Shown: positions 9,201-17,703, counted from the first letter of the stretch. The stretch is 64,000 nucleotides of DNA from Multivorans sp965232105 (GCA_965232105.1 OZ246956.1:3162001-3226000), one strand, 5' to 3'. Numbers and translations: made by a program. The notes: a model not told the origin generated them from the sequence alone.

Positions 9201-10467
9201 GGAGGCGGGCGGCCTCGTGCAGACCGCAGTAGTTGCCTTCCTTCCCGCCGTGGATCGGCACGACTCTCAGTTCGCCAATCGCATTGGCGAACTCTCCTTG
9301 AAGCCGTCCGAGCGCTTCCGAGAGTTGGTCGTCGCCCTTCGTCGGATCGGCTAGCGTCCGGTAGCCGCGGCCCTGCGATTGCTCCGGCTGTGTCTTGAGC
9401 CACACGAGGATCTGCCGAACGAGTTCGGGTACTTGCCGTAGGATGGCTTCCTGCCAGGCGTTGCCCTCGACAGACCTGAGGTTCTGGCGATCGAGATCGA
9501 CGAGCCAGTCTGCCTGCAGGTGGAAACCGAACGGCACCGGTGTCTGCGTCGGGAGTGTCGCGTAGGCGAGTCCGCTCGTCGGCGGTTCGGGTCTTCCATT
9601 TGTATCGAGCGGTAGCAGCGCGACGACGTTTCGTTCAGGCCGTCTACCGTCGTCGTCGCGTTGGTCCGTAAGTTGACGGCGGGCTTCAAGAAGAGCGCGC
9701 GTCTCGTCGTCGTTGGGTCGATAGGCGGAGGCGAACGATTGCCACCGGAACGTCCTTCGTTCGGGCGACGACCGGACTTCAACAAGGTCGCGTTCGGTGG
9801 AGAGGCGCCACGTCACTTCATCAAGGCGTACCTCTTGAAGGCCGCGGAGCGCGAGAACCGCCAGCGGGATCGGATCGTCGGGGGCTGCAAGGCGGTTGAG
9901 ATCGGCCCCCAAGGGAAGGTCGGGATCGGCTGGCTGGCTGAGTTGGAAGACGGTGGTGTAGCCGGTCGCCGGACTTAACCGTGGGGCTTCGTCCCACGTC
10001 GGCAGAAGCGTGTCGAACCAGCGCGTAACTCTCGACCCCAGGTCTCCTCGGTCAGTGGCGACGTCGAATCGGAAGCGCCATCCGGCCCCGGAGATTCGCG
10101 CTTGGTGAAAGCGGGCAAAGACGGACTTGAAACCCACTCCCATGAAACCGATGGTGGCGAGTCCCTTTGTCGATCGGCCGAGCGACGCCAAGGCGCGGAC
10201 ATGTTCGTCGTCCAGAGCTTGTTCGCCGTCGTGTTGGAAGCGAACGGTGTCTTCGCCGATCCGCTGCCACGCCACCCGGCGGGCGCCGGCGTCGATGGCG
10301 TTCTGGGTCAGTTCGTAGACGTAGGTCCAGGGATGTGAATGGCCGGCAGAGAGCATCTGCTCGACGGCTGACCGGGCGTTTGGACCGAACTCCTCCTGGT
10401 TCTGGCGCCGTACACGAGACACGAAGTCGCGGCGATGGCGTTCCGACTGGCGTGTGCCGTTACGCAT
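6274..10467 (-). CDS. Giant Hsp90/sacsin-like GHKL ATPase with C-terminal DUF3883 domain (candidate defence protein)
   Basis: A 1397-residue protein. The N-terminus has a Bergerat (GHKL) ATP-binding fold: ELTQNAIDAGA (Glu52, Asn56), HDG at 79-81, and a glycine-rich lid IGFMGVGFKSVF at about 107-117, as in Hsp90, MutL and sacsin. The middle (about 250-1200) is long, helical and unrecognised. After a charged low-complexity linker (about 1190-1285) the C-terminus carries a DUF3883 (NOV) domain: RRIEVKG at about 1307-1313 followed by LLSVRQVNDAL and EYWLYVVD; the E-x-K arrangement recalls PD-(D/E)XK folds. The start overlaps the preceding hicA-like gene by eight bases, so hicB, hicA and this gene form one transcription unit. 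Similar architectures occur in defence islands by my recollection; function here is inferred. Confidence 0.8.
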   Translation of the reverse strand: MRNGTRQSERHRRDFVSRVRRQNQEEFGPNARSAVEQMLSAGHSHPWTYVYELTQNAIDAGARRVAWQRIGEDTVRFQHDGEQALDDEHVRALASLGRSTKGLATIGFMGVGFKSVFARFHQARISGAGWRFRFDVATDRGDLGSRVTRWFDTLLPTWDEAPRLSPATGYTTVFQLSQPADPDLPLGADLNRLAAPDDPIPLAVLALRGLQEVRLDEVTWRLSTERDLVEVRSSPERRTFRWQSFASAYRPNDDETRALLEARRQLTDQRDDDGRRPERNVVALLPLDTNGRPEPPTSGLAYATLPTQTPVPFGFHLQADWLVDLDRQNLRSVEGNAWQEAILRQVPELVRQILVWLKTQPEQSQGRGYRTLADPTKGDDQLSEALGRLQGEFANAIGELRVVPIHGGKEGNYCGLHEAARLPGRFRDDFGRRPLWHPDLLFGKELVQEQTLGKRGVEFLRWLGSAREVSANDVRWAETVPTWWSVLEDELPNDVRTDALFALWHGLDDREWHEAPAVPTEAGTWLPARHTRFLNEEPPSENEPSGPVVAKALADLLPRPDERLPPRLRNRVRQSTHAGAAWLKKRHQDVRLAAVVRDACNTVGAEDGFPLVELLEWALHRGDQRQDLVPLVMTENGPRRPADSLLADPVVDHGACRRQIFGAKSPLAEDYAIIEDRRAVTLFLERLGVPGQVKLQERRVRYTSSQRSLVERQIGAEPPKTGVRSGYQVVDYHFPFPLADVPAEAVQDWLSGSPSSFSGIGRKRAEGSYWGTKTARGTTSCGWLRDLQSHAWLLCRNGERHRPSEVLLSPDADYEGAPVAAIDPELAKVLQQEGIEFGTTIPKSPALHRLVLCSDEDTPDAELAALLREVQEECRGGATTRAELDAGLENLKRQGVPLVSRSVRRCGAGEGLRSDLGGWVVALSFVSNELAAIVDELIPSIPTTTTGHQAMGFLVDLWKEQPAGVEQLRSRVAAAYRYVLDDLDAGIIPMSDWEESRKQVRLYGQGKWRPADGTSLIVDDVRSPFIRQLLADDRIAVAASHLGDTSQAVRRVAARLDVPLLSGEVSVQPGPALAHEMPWKGRFEKLLQTLALLEDRREIREFTFHEHLTLRVADTERPVLAYAEGDTFRLAGEPSRFAVEAADQLVNHFQLSQRGNDVAWLTGALFALDNPTSFRAHLRTLADGLGVEVNLDEFELDDGDEPAPDGPEPKLEGPGRKPLETTKARTASRRLAVNQVAVFAESADDESTSDAESRRSEKKTPGPKSDRKARRSVVKFETEQGREAEEAPPGQPGYDVLSRDPKTGRVRRIEVKGVQGRFEGDQASVLLSVRQVNDALKQEDGAEYWLYVVDSTETTEPRVFPIPWTRWRGRLRYGFFARTWSRHAEGLDDSRAQHETA

Positions 10468-10690
10468 CGAGAAGCTCGAAGAGCCGGCTTCGACTCATAC
10501 CGGCGGTCCGCATGTTCTTGAGGATGATGCCCACAGGCACGTCCTTGCCCATCGGGATGACGACGGGGCGGCTCGCTCCTGCCTTGGTCAGCGTCAGATG
10601 CGATCCGACCTGGTGCTTCCTGGTCCAGCCATCCCGTTCGAAGGCGCGAACCAGCCGCTGCGGCCTAATGGGCCGTAGCGGTCTGGACAA
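10460..10690 (-). CDS. hicA: HicA-like toxin, second copy
   Basis: A 76-residue HicA-family protein. The conserved catalytic His is in VGSHLTLTK (about residues 28-36), and VVIPMGKDVPVGIILKNMRTAG matches the family's C-terminal helix that begins after a strand ending in P. It is not a recent duplicate of the copy at 786-998; sequence outside the motif differs. It overlaps its antitoxin gene by 26 bases upstream and the giant ATPase gene by eight bases downstream, so the three are translationally linked. If functional it would act as an mRNA interferase kept silent by the HicB-like partner. Confidence 0.85.
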   Translation of the reverse strand: MSRPLRPIRPQRLVRAFERDGWTRKHQVGSHLTLTKAGASRPVVIPMGKDVPVGIILKNMRTAGMSRSRLFELLDA

Positions 10691-11009
10691 GCGGCTGCCT
10701 CGTCTGGAATGGCACCAGACGTTTCGTGGTGCTGGCAGCGGAGTAGCGGTTCTCGACCGAGGTCTGGAAGCCGCAGTCTCTCAGGACTTCGTCCAGGGTT
10801 CCGATGTCGTAGCAAGTGAAGAGGAAGGCGCCCAGGGCCTCGCCCAGCATCTCCTGGGCCTCTTGCCGGTCTTCGCCGTGGCTTGCCACGTCCAAAAGAG
10901 GGCACGATGCGATCCACGCGTCTCCCTCCAGGTGAAACTCCACGGGCACGGTCATCCTGAAGTGGACGCGGTCCGGGCTGGCGTCAACGAGGATCTCGGC
11001 TTCGTGCAT
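10665..11009 (-). CDS. HicB-like antitoxin (DUF1902 type), second copy
   Basis: A 114-residue protein. The central part, VEFHLEGDAWIASCPLLDVASHG followed by EDRQEAQEMLGEAL, is the HicB partial RNase H-like fold with the conserved substrate-pocket order strand-G-D-W-x-A then a helix starting after S-H-G. The longer C-terminus (CGFQTSVENRYSAAS onward) lacks an obvious DNA-binding motif. It is first in an overlapping hicB-hicA-ATPase operon. The 165 bp gap to the divergent alcohol dehydrogenase gene must contain promoters in both directions; I could not pick out convincing -35/-10 boxes. Confidence 0.8.
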   Translation of the reverse strand: MHEAEILVDASPDRVHFRMTVPVEFHLEGDAWIASCPLLDVASHGEDRQEAQEMLGEALGAFLFTCYDIGTLDEVLRDCGFQTSVENRYSAASTTKRLVPFQTRQPLVQTATAH

Positions 11010-11174
11010 CGAACAGGTCCTGGCCCAGGCTGCGAGGTTACACCAGCACCTGGTTGCGAGTGGTGGCTCCGGTTTCCTTCTCCATGCGGCTGGCGGACCG
11101 CTGATAGCCTGCCGATCCTTGCCGGGCCGGCGGCTACGCGCGGGTCCGCACCGGATTCAGGAGGGGTTCCAGAC

Positions 11175-12278
11175 ATGAAGGCAGCCGTTTTCCACGAGGT
11201 CGGGCAACCGCTCGAGATCACCGACGTCGTGATCAGCAAACCGGGACCGCACGAGATTCTGATCAGGAGCTCGGTGGTCGGCGTCTGCCACAGCGACCTG
11301 CACTTCGTGGACGGGCTGTGGCCGATCCGAACGCCCGCGATCCTTGGCCACGAGGCGGCCGGGATCGTCGAGCAGGTGGGTTCCGAGGTTCGCTACGTCA
11401 AGCCGGGCGACCACGTGATCACCTGTCTGTCCGTGTTCTGCGGCTACTGCGAGTACTGCATGAGCGGCGAGCCGACCCTCTGCGACAAGCGGGCTACGCG
11501 GCGACCGAGAACAGAGGAGCCGCGGCTGGCGCTGCCGGCCAGCAATGGCGGCGGACCGCGCCCGATCTCGCAGTTCGCGGACCTGGCCTCGTTCGCGGAG
11601 CAGATGCTGGTCCACGAGAACGCGGTCGTGAAGGTCCGCGAGGACATGCCGCTCGACCGGGCCGCAGTCATCGGTTGCGCGGTGACGACGGGTGTCGGCG
11701 CGGCGTTCCGGACGGCCCAGGTGGAGCCGGGCTCGACGGTCGTGGTGATCGGCTGCGGCGGCATCGGCCTGTCGACGATCAACGGCGCCGACCTCGCCGG
11801 CGCGGGACGGGTTATCGCGGTCGACCGCGTGCCTTCGAAGCTGGAGCTGGCGAAGCAGTTCGGCGCGACGGACACGGTGGACGCGTCGGCCGGTGACCCG
11901 GTGGAGCAGGTGCTCGAACTGACCGGCGGCGGCGTCCAGTACGCCTTCGAGGCGATCGGTCTCAAGGTGACCGCCGAGCAGGCCTGGGCGATGCTGCGTC
12001 CCGGCGGCACGGCGACCGTGATCGGCATGGTGCCGTTTGGCGAGAACATCGAGATTCCCGGTCACGAAATGCTCCAGGCGAAGTGCATCCAGGGCTGCGT
12101 GATGGGTTCAAACCGATTCCGGATCGACATGCCGCGACTGGTCGACTTCTACCTGGCGGGCAAGCTGAAGCTCGACGAGCTGATCTCGGACCGCGTCGGC
12201 TTCTCTCAGATCAACGAGGCGCTGCAGAACCTGAAGAGCGGCGAGGTGGCGCGGCAGGTCATCGTGTTCGATGCGTAG
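11175..12278 (+). CDS. Zinc-dependent alcohol dehydrogenase (MDR family)
   Basis: A 367-residue cytoplasmic NAD(P)-dependent medium-chain dehydrogenase. Catalytic zinc ligands are visible in GVCHSDLHF (Cys, about residue 37) and GHEAAGIVEQVG; the structural zinc loop has four Cys in CLSVFCGYCEYCMSGEPTLCD. The Rossmann glycine motif is VVVIGCGGIGLS at about 190-200, followed by the acidic VDR that favours NAD. The late segment QINEALQNLKSGEVARQVI is typical of class III-like and mycothiol/NDMA-type branches. Start ATG is chosen at the first MKAAVFHE, the standard family N-terminus. The last eight bases overlap the next gene, so the two are co-transcribed. Confidence 0.92.
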   Translation: MKAAVFHEVGQPLEITDVVISKPGPHEILIRSSVVGVCHSDLHFVDGLWPIRTPAILGHEAAGIVEQVGSEVRYVKPGDHVITCLSVFCGYCEYCMSGEPTLCDKRATRRPRTEEPRLALPASNGGGPRPISQFADLASFAEQMLVHENAVVKVREDMPLDRAAVIGCAVTTGVGAAFRTAQVEPGSTVVVIGCGGIGLSTINGADLAGAGRVIAVDRVPSKLELAKQFGATDTVDASAGDPVEQVLELTGGGVQYAFEAIGLKVTAEQAWAMLRPGGTATVIGMVPFGENIEIPGHEMLQAKCIQGCVMGSNRFRIDMPRLVDFYLAGKLKLDELISDRVGFSQINEALQNLKSGEVARQVIVFDA

Positions 12279-13752
12279 GAGCATTGGCCGGCGGGGGCGC
12301 CGGCGTTCCCGGTACCCGTTCGTCGTAGCGATTGCCGCGCTGTTGGTCAGCGTTGCGCCCGGCGCGGCTGGCGACGTCGCGGAGAAGACGGGGCTGGAAG
12401 CCGCGGTCGCGTCGCGGGCCGACCTGCTCTGGGACGCGGCGCGCAAGATCTGGGACTGGGCCGAGCCCGGGTACCAGGAGACGAAGTCCTCGGCCCTGCT
12501 TGCCTCGATCGTCGAGGAGGAGGGCTTCAGCGTCGAGCACGGGGTCGCCGGCATCCCGACGAGCTTCGTCGCGTCCTACGGCTCGGGAGGTCCGATCATC
12601 GCGATCCTCGCCGAGTTCGACGCCTTGCCGGGGCTGTCCCAGGAAGCGGTTCCCACGCGCTCGCCGCGCGAGGGACCCGACTGGGGCCATGCCTGCGGAC
12701 ACCATCTGTTCGGCGCCGGTTCGGTCGGCGCCGCGCTTGCGGTAGCCGACGGCATCCGTAGCGGCGCGATCCGGGGCACGGTGCGGCTCTTCGGAACGCC
12801 CGCCGAGGAGGGTGGCGGCGCCAAGGCATTCATGGCTCGGGCCGGACTGTTCGACGACGTGGATGCTGTCCTCCACTGGCATCCGGGCGACGTGAACTCC
12901 GCCGGCGACCCGACGAACCTCGCCCGTGTGGCGGCCAAGTTCCGCTACCGGGGCCGTAGCGCTCACGCTGCCGCGTCGCCCGAGGCGGGCCGGTCCGCAC
13001 TCGACGCGGTGGCGATCCTCAACTACGGCGCCGAGCTGCTGCGGGAGCACACGCCCGACCGCACGCGCATCCACCACGTGATCACCGCCGGCGGCGACGC
13101 CCCGAACGTCGTGCCGGCCTTCGCCGAGGCGTACTACTACGTGCGCCACCCGGACATCGACATCGCGCGCTCGATCTACGATCGGCTGGTCCTCGTGGCC
13201 GAGGGCGCCGCCCACGCGACGGAGACCGAACTGGAGATCGAGTTCCTGGGCGGGATCCACAACCTGCTGCCCAACGACACGCTGTCGAAGGTCTCGCTTC
13301 GGAACTTCGAGGCCCTGATCGACATGAAGTACAGCGAGGAGGAGCGGGGCTGGGCCCGCAAGCTGCAGGAGTCGCTGCTCAAGCCGCGCCCGCTGTCGTC
13401 GGTGTCCGAACTGCGTGACGACACGGGCAACACGACCCTGGGCTCCACGGACGTCGGCGACGTCTCCTGGGTCGCGCCGACCACCGGTATCCGCGCCGCG
13501 TGCTGGGTGCCGGGCACACCGGCACACTCCTGGCAGGCGGTCGCGGCCGGCGGCACGACGATCGGCCGCCAGGGCATGTTGATGGCCGCCCGCGTGCTGG
13601 CGGCCACTGCCTGGGACCTGCTCGCCGATCCGTCGATCGTCAAGGCGGCCCGCAAGGAACTCGACCGCCGGCTCGCCGACCGTCCCTACCGCGCGGCTCT
13701 GGAAGAGGGCCAGCAGCCGCCCCTGGACTACCGGAAACCTCCGGGTCGCTAG
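12271..13752 (+). CDS. M20D amidohydrolase, AbgB-like (p-aminobenzoyl-glutamate hydrolase type)
   Basis: A 493-residue metallo-amidohydrolase. An arginine-rich N-terminus is followed by a hydrophobic stretch ending APGAAG, suggesting export. Zinc-binding motifs of the family are GHACGHHLFG (about 146-155), PAEEGGGAKAFMA and HWHPGD; a dimerisation domain containing RGRSAHAAASPEAGRSALDA follows. This combination is that of AbgB (aminobenzoyl-glutamate utilisation protein B), which cleaves an aromatic amide. It overlaps the alcohol dehydrogenase gene by eight bases, and its tail overlaps the convergent DUF3187 gene by four bases. Substrate is inferred only. Confidence 0.88.
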   Translation: MRRSIGRRGRRRSRYPFVVAIAALLVSVAPGAAGDVAEKTGLEAAVASRADLLWDAARKIWDWAEPGYQETKSSALLASIVEEEGFSVEHGVAGIPTSFVASYGSGGPIIAILAEFDALPGLSQEAVPTRSPREGPDWGHACGHHLFGAGSVGAALAVADGIRSGAIRGTVRLFGTPAEEGGGAKAFMARAGLFDDVDAVLHWHPGDVNSAGDPTNLARVAAKFRYRGRSAHAAASPEAGRSALDAVAILNYGAELLREHTPDRTRIHHVITAGGDAPNVVPAFAEAYYYVRHPDIDIARSIYDRLVLVAEGAAHATETELEIEFLGGIHNLLPNDTLSKVSLRNFEALIDMKYSEEERGWARKLQESLLKPRPLSSVSELRDDTGNTTLGSTDVGDVSWVAPTTGIRAACWVPGTPAHSWQAVAAGGTTIGRQGMLMAARVLAATAWDLLADPSIVKAARKELDRRLADRPYRAALEEGQQPPLDYRKPPGR

Positions 13753-14837
13753 GGCGGCGGCGGGCGCAGCCTGATGCCCGCATGCAGGCTGACGTCGACC
13801 GCCGAGCCGTACTTCGCCGTGTTGTTGCTCAGGCTTACGTAGGCGGCGCGATCGCGTCCGCTTCGGCCCGGCTTGAGGCTGCGCGTCCAGCCGACGTCGA
13901 TCAGGGTTGACGTGACGCCGAGGATCGAGAGCTTCAACTGCCGGAAGGGGCTCTTCTGGTGTCGGAGTTGCAGGACCAGCGACGTTCTTGGGCCGAGTGG
14001 ACGTTCGCCGGCGATGGCGGCCGTGACCATGTCCTGCGGCTCCAGTGTCAGCAGCTCGTGGCCGCCGAGCCGGACGAAGCCGGCGTTGCCGTAGAGAGTC
14101 CAGCGGCGCCACGGGCGTGACACGAGGTACTGGACTGCCGTGTCCACCGAGCCGGTGCCGTAGAAGTCATCCTCGCTCGCGGTGGGCATTTTGACCTGCA
14201 CCTGGACGGCCTGGCGCCACGCCGCCGATCCGGCTACGAAGCTCCACTTGAGAGAGGCAACGGTCTCGCCCAGACCAGGCCCCGGCTCGTCGAAGCGGAT
14301 GAACCGCAGGCGGTCACCATAGGTGCCGGGATCGCCGCTGCCGTCGCGCCTGAAGTAAAGGCCGTAGTCGTTCTGCAGCGACTGCGGCCGGCCGGACTGG
14401 CGGAAGCCGAAGAGGTCGTGAAAGCCCTCGATCACGGGGTCGAGGACGCCGCCGCCGGCATCGACGATCGAGGTCCTGAGTCCCACTTCGAGTCTCCGGC
14501 CGATCCGGCGCCGGGCGTCGACTGTCAGCCGGTGGACTTCCGCGTCGGCGAAGTAGATGCCCTCCGGTCCCGGCCAGGGGGCTAGCCGATCGAGTTCCGC
14601 GACCGTGACGGGGCCGCGCTCGGGCCGCGCCTCGATGGCTTCGGACACCGCGGGCGACCGCAGCCAGAAGCTGGAAAGCCCCAGCGACGCCGTAACCCGC
14701 CACCTTCCAGGCTCGGCCGAACCCTCGGCCGGCGCCTCGACCGGGAGGCTCAGAAAGCCGGAGCCGCTTCCCAGCCACGCTTCCGCCACGGGCAGGGGCC
14801 CGAATCGCTGCTCTTCGGCTCGGGCGCCCCCGGCCAT
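13749..14837 (-). CDS. DUF3187-like outer-membrane beta-barrel protein
   Basis: About 362 residues rich in alternating beta strands: repeated aromatic/glycine patterns such as WRVTASLGLSSFW, RRLEVGLRTSIVDAGGG and HDLFGFRQSGRPQSLQNDYGL, as in the DUF3187 family of predicted outer-membrane proteins. The track start at 14837 falls inside a signal peptide: the same frame continues upstream as LLPRLSVLAAAALTMAGGARA, so translation probably begins at a non-ATG codon such as the CTG at 14879, three bases after the coxL-type gene stop. It is the last gene of the molybdenum hydroxylase transcription unit above it. Function unknown. Confidence 0.72.
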   Translation of the reverse strand: MAGGARAEEQRFGPLPVAEAWLGSGSGFLSLPVEAPAEGSAEPGRWRVTASLGLSSFWLRSPAVSEAIEARPERGPVTVAELDRLAPWPGPEGIYFADAEVHRLTVDARRRIGRRLEVGLRTSIVDAGGGVLDPVIEGFHDLFGFRQSGRPQSLQNDYGLYFRRDGSGDPGTYGDRLRFIRFDEPGPGLGETVASLKWSFVAGSAAWRQAVQVQVKMPTASEDDFYGTGSVDTAVQYLVSRPWRRWTLYGNAGFVRLGGHELLTLEPQDMVTAAIAGERPLGPRTSLVLQLRHQKSPFRQLKLSILGVTSTLIDVGWTRSLKPGRSGRDRAAYVSLSNNTAKYGSAVDVSLHAGIRLRPPPP

Positions 14838-14881
14838 CGTCAGCGCCGCGGCGGCGAGAACGGAAAGGCGGGGCAGCAGGG

Positions 14882-17221
14882 TTAGTTCGCCGTTGCCGCC
14901 TGGATCGCCCGCCAGATGCGCTCAGGCTTGGCCGGCATGTCGACGTTGTCGATGCCGAGCGGCCGTAGCGCGTCGACGATCGCATTGACGATGCAGGGCG
15001 TTGCCCCGATCGTCCCCAGCTCGCCGATGCCCTTGGCGCCGAGCGGATTGATCGGCGTCGGCGTCACCGTGTTGTCGAGCTCCATGCGCGGAAAGCGCTT
15101 CGCCCGAGGCACGGCGTAGTCCATCAGGGTGCCGGAGAGGAGCTGACCGCCTTCGTCGTACTGCACCTCCTCCCACATCGCCTGGCCGATGCCCTGGACC
15201 ACGCCGCCCAGGCGCTGGCCGTCGGCGAGCATGGGGTTCATCACTTCGCCGAAATCGTCGACCGCCACGTAGCGCTGGATCTCGATCTCGCCGCTTTCGG
15301 GATCGATCTCTACCTGGCACAGGTGAGCGCCGAACGGGAAGGTCGTCGCCGACGGTTCGAAGCGGGCGACCGCCTCCAGGCCCGGCTCTTCGCCGGGAAC
15401 GTTGACGTTCCAGAGGTGGGCCATCTCGGCGACCTGCCGGAAGGTCAGCTTGCGGTCCGTGCCGGTGACCGTGAACTCCCCGTCCTCGTACCCGATCTGA
15501 TCGACGGGTGCGTCGAGGTGGTGCGCGGCGATCCGGGTCGCCTTCGCGTGAACCTTGACCAGCGCCATGTCGAGCGCGGCGCCCCCGACGGCTATGCCGC
15601 GACTGCCGAAGGTGCCGACACCGTGCTGGACCTGGTCCGTGTCGCCGTGGACGACGACCACGTCGTCGAGTCCGACGCCGAAGGCGTCCGAGACCTGTTG
15701 GGCGAAGACGGTCTCCTGGCCCTGTCCGTGCGGAGAGATGCCCGTGTAGACGGTGACGTTACCGCTCGGCTCGACCCTCACGGTGGCGCTCTCCCAGGTG
15801 CCCATGCGCTGCTGTGGCGCGGTGCCGGTCGAAGGCCCGAGTCCGCAGACTTCGGTGAAGGTGGCGAGCCCGATTCCGACCAGCCGCCCGTCATCGCGCG
15901 CCCGGCGTTGGGCTTCGCGCGCCTCGTCGTAGCCCGCGAGTTCGATCATCCGGTTCAGCGACTTCTCGTAGTCGCCGGTGTCGTAGGTGGCGCCGGAGGG
16001 CGTGGTGTGGGGGAATGCGTCCTTGCTGATGAAGTTCCGGCGCCGAACCGCGACCGGGTCGATTCCCGTGGCTGCCGCCACCTCGTCCATCACGCGCTCG
16101 ATGATGTAGGCGGCCTCGGGGCGCCCGGCGCCGCGGTAGGCCTCGGTCGCCATCGTGTTCGTGAACACCGAGGACGTTTCCCAGGCGACCGCCTTGATGT
16201 CGTAGCAACCGCAGGACATCGTGTGGGTGGAGAGGGCAATGAAGGGGCCGAAGAAGGAGCGGAAGGCGCCGATGTCGGCGATCGTCTGCCCCTTGAGCGC
16301 CAGCACGCGTCCGTCGCTCTGGAAGGCGACGTCGATCTTCTCGACGTGGCCTCGTCCGTGAGTCATGCCGAGCAGGTTCTCGGTCCGCGTCTCCGACCAC
16401 TTGACCGGCCTCCTGAGGTCGCGGGACACCCAGCACAGCAGCGCGTCCTCGGCGTAGGTCGGGATCTTCGCGCCGAAGCCGCCGCCCACCTCCGGAGCGA
16501 TGGCGCGAATGCGGATCTCGGGGATCCCCAGGCACATGGCGATCTGCTGCTTGACCGAGTGGGGGGCCTGGTTGGAGGTCCAGATCGTCAGCTTGCCGGG
16601 ACCTTCCTCCCAGTGGGCGCAGGTGGCGCGCCCTTCCATCGGAAACGGCGCGACCCGTTGGTTCAGCAGCCGGATCGAGAGCGTCTGGTCGGCCTGCTCG
16701 AAGAGCTTGTCGGCCTCGGGATTCGGCGCCGGAACCTGGAGGCAGATGTTGCTGTCGAGTTCGTCGTAGACCCTGGGCGCGTCGGCCGCGATCGCCGCCT
16801 CGACGTCGACGACGGCCTCCCGGGGTTCGATGTCGACCTCGACCGCGGCGGCGGCGTCGCGCGCCGCATAGGGCGACTCGGCCACGACGACGGCTACCGG
16901 GTGGCCGACGTAGAGGACGCGTCCGTCCGCCAGCAGCGGGTGGTCGGGCATGCCGGGTATCGCGACGCCTATCGGGGTGCCCCCGACCTGTCCGTCCATG
17001 TCGGCGTAGGTGTAGACGCCGACGACGCCCGGGCGGGCGGCGGCGGCGGTCGTGTCGATCGAGCGGATGGCGCCGGCGGCGAAGTCGCTGCGCACGAACG
17101 CGGCATAGGTCATTCGCGGCAGCTTGACGTCGTCGGTGTAGGTGGCGAGGCCGCGAATCAACCGCGGGTCCTCGCGCCGCTTGATCGGCTTGCCGATGGA
17201 GTTGGGTCGGAACGTGGTCAT
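14882..17221 (-). CDS. Molybdenum hydroxylase large subunit (xanthine dehydrogenase/CoxL family, form II type)
   Basis: A 779-residue molybdopterin-cytosine-dinucleotide-binding subunit. It begins MTTFRPNSIGKPIKRREDPRLIRG, the normal family start, and overlaps the small-subunit stop by one base (TGATG). The loop AYRGAGRPEAAY near the Mo site identifies a form II CoxL-like enzyme; the AYRCSFR signature of true CO dehydrogenase is absent. EVGGGFGAKI binds the cofactor and the catalytic Glu lies in KGIGELGTIG near the C-terminus. The enzyme would hydroxylate an aldehyde or heterocycle. Only the 2Fe-2S subunit is adjacent; no FAD subunit lies beside it, so electrons may go to a separately encoded partner. 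Confidence 0.92.
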   Translation of the reverse strand: MTTFRPNSIGKPIKRREDPRLIRGLATYTDDVKLPRMTYAAFVRSDFAAGAIRSIDTTAAAARPGVVGVYTYADMDGQVGGTPIGVAIPGMPDHPLLADGRVLYVGHPVAVVVAESPYAARDAAAAVEVDIEPREAVVDVEAAIAADAPRVYDELDSNICLQVPAPNPEADKLFEQADQTLSIRLLNQRVAPFPMEGRATCAHWEEGPGKLTIWTSNQAPHSVKQQIAMCLGIPEIRIRAIAPEVGGGFGAKIPTYAEDALLCWVSRDLRRPVKWSETRTENLLGMTHGRGHVEKIDVAFQSDGRVLALKGQTIADIGAFRSFFGPFIALSTHTMSCGCYDIKAVAWETSSVFTNTMATEAYRGAGRPEAAYIIERVMDEVAAATGIDPVAVRRRNFISKDAFPHTTPSGATYDTGDYEKSLNRMIELAGYDEAREAQRRARDDGRLVGIGLATFTEVCGLGPSTGTAPQQRMGTWESATVRVEPSGNVTVYTGISPHGQGQETVFAQQVSDAFGVGLDDVVVVHGDTDQVQHGVGTFGSRGIAVGGAALDMALVKVHAKATRIAAHHLDAPVDQIGYEDGEFTVTGTDRKLTFRQVAEMAHLWNVNVPGEEPGLEAVARFEPSATTFPFGAHLCQVEIDPESGEIEIQRYVAVDDFGEVMNPMLADGQRLGGVVQGIGQAMWEEVQYDEGGQLLSGTLMDYAVPRAKRFPRMELDNTVTPTPINPLGAKGIGELGTIGATPCIVNAIVDALRPLGIDNVDMPAKPERIWRAIQAATAN

Positions 17222-17703
17222 CAGGCTGCCCCCGCGGCTTCCGCCGCATGCTGTACCGCGTCGACGATCTGCTGGTAGCCGGTGCAGCGGCAGATGTTGC
17301 CGTCGATCGCTTCGCGGATCTCGGCCTCGGAGGGGTTCGGGTTGTCGTCCAGCAGTTGCTTCGCCGCCATGATCATTCCGGGGGTGCAGTAGCCGCATTG
17401 CAGGCCGTGCTTCTCCCAGAAGCCGACCTGCAGCGGGTGCAGGGTGTCGGCGTCCTGGGCCAGGCCCTCGATCGTCGTCACGTCCTGGCCGTCCGCCTGG
17501 ACCGCGAGGACGGTGCAGCTCTTCACCGCGCGGCCGTTCAGATGCACGGTGCAGGCGCCGCAGAGGGTGCTTTCGCAGCCGACGTGGACGCCCGTGAGGT
17601 CGAGTTCCTCGCGCAGGAAGTGGACAAGCAGCGTACGCGGCTCGACCTGCCGCTCGGTTTTGCTGCCGTTGACGGTGATGGCGACGGGGACGGATCGTGG
17701 CAT
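17221..17703 (-). CDS. Molybdenum hydroxylase 2Fe-2S small subunit (CoxS family)
   Basis: A 160-residue iron-sulfur subunit that carries electrons from the Mo site. The plant-ferredoxin-type cluster motif is CESTLCGACTVHLNGRAVKSC and the second, alpha-helical cluster uses CGYCTPGM plus ICRCTGY. The N-terminal start is set at MPRSVPVAITVNG because GGAGG lies a few bases before this ATG; an in-frame ATG at 17772 would add an unlikely extension. It lacks a Tat signal, so this enzyme is cytoplasmic, unlike the copy at 38582-39289. It is the first gene of a unit with the large subunit and the DUF3187 protein. Confidence 0.93.
   Translation of the reverse strand: MPRSVPVAITVNGSKTERQVEPRTLLVHFLREELDLTGVHVGCESTLCGACTVHLNGRAVKSCTVLAVQADGQDVTTIEGLAQDADTLHPLQVGFWEKHGLQCGYCTPGMIMAAKQLLDDNPNPSEAEIREAIDGNICRCTGYQQIVDAVQHAAEAAGAA

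Noticed and set aside
15323..17278. Long plus-strand frame opposite the CoxL-type gene
   Set aside because: Antisense artefact of high GC third positions; the minus-strand product has intact Mo-hydroxylase motifs.
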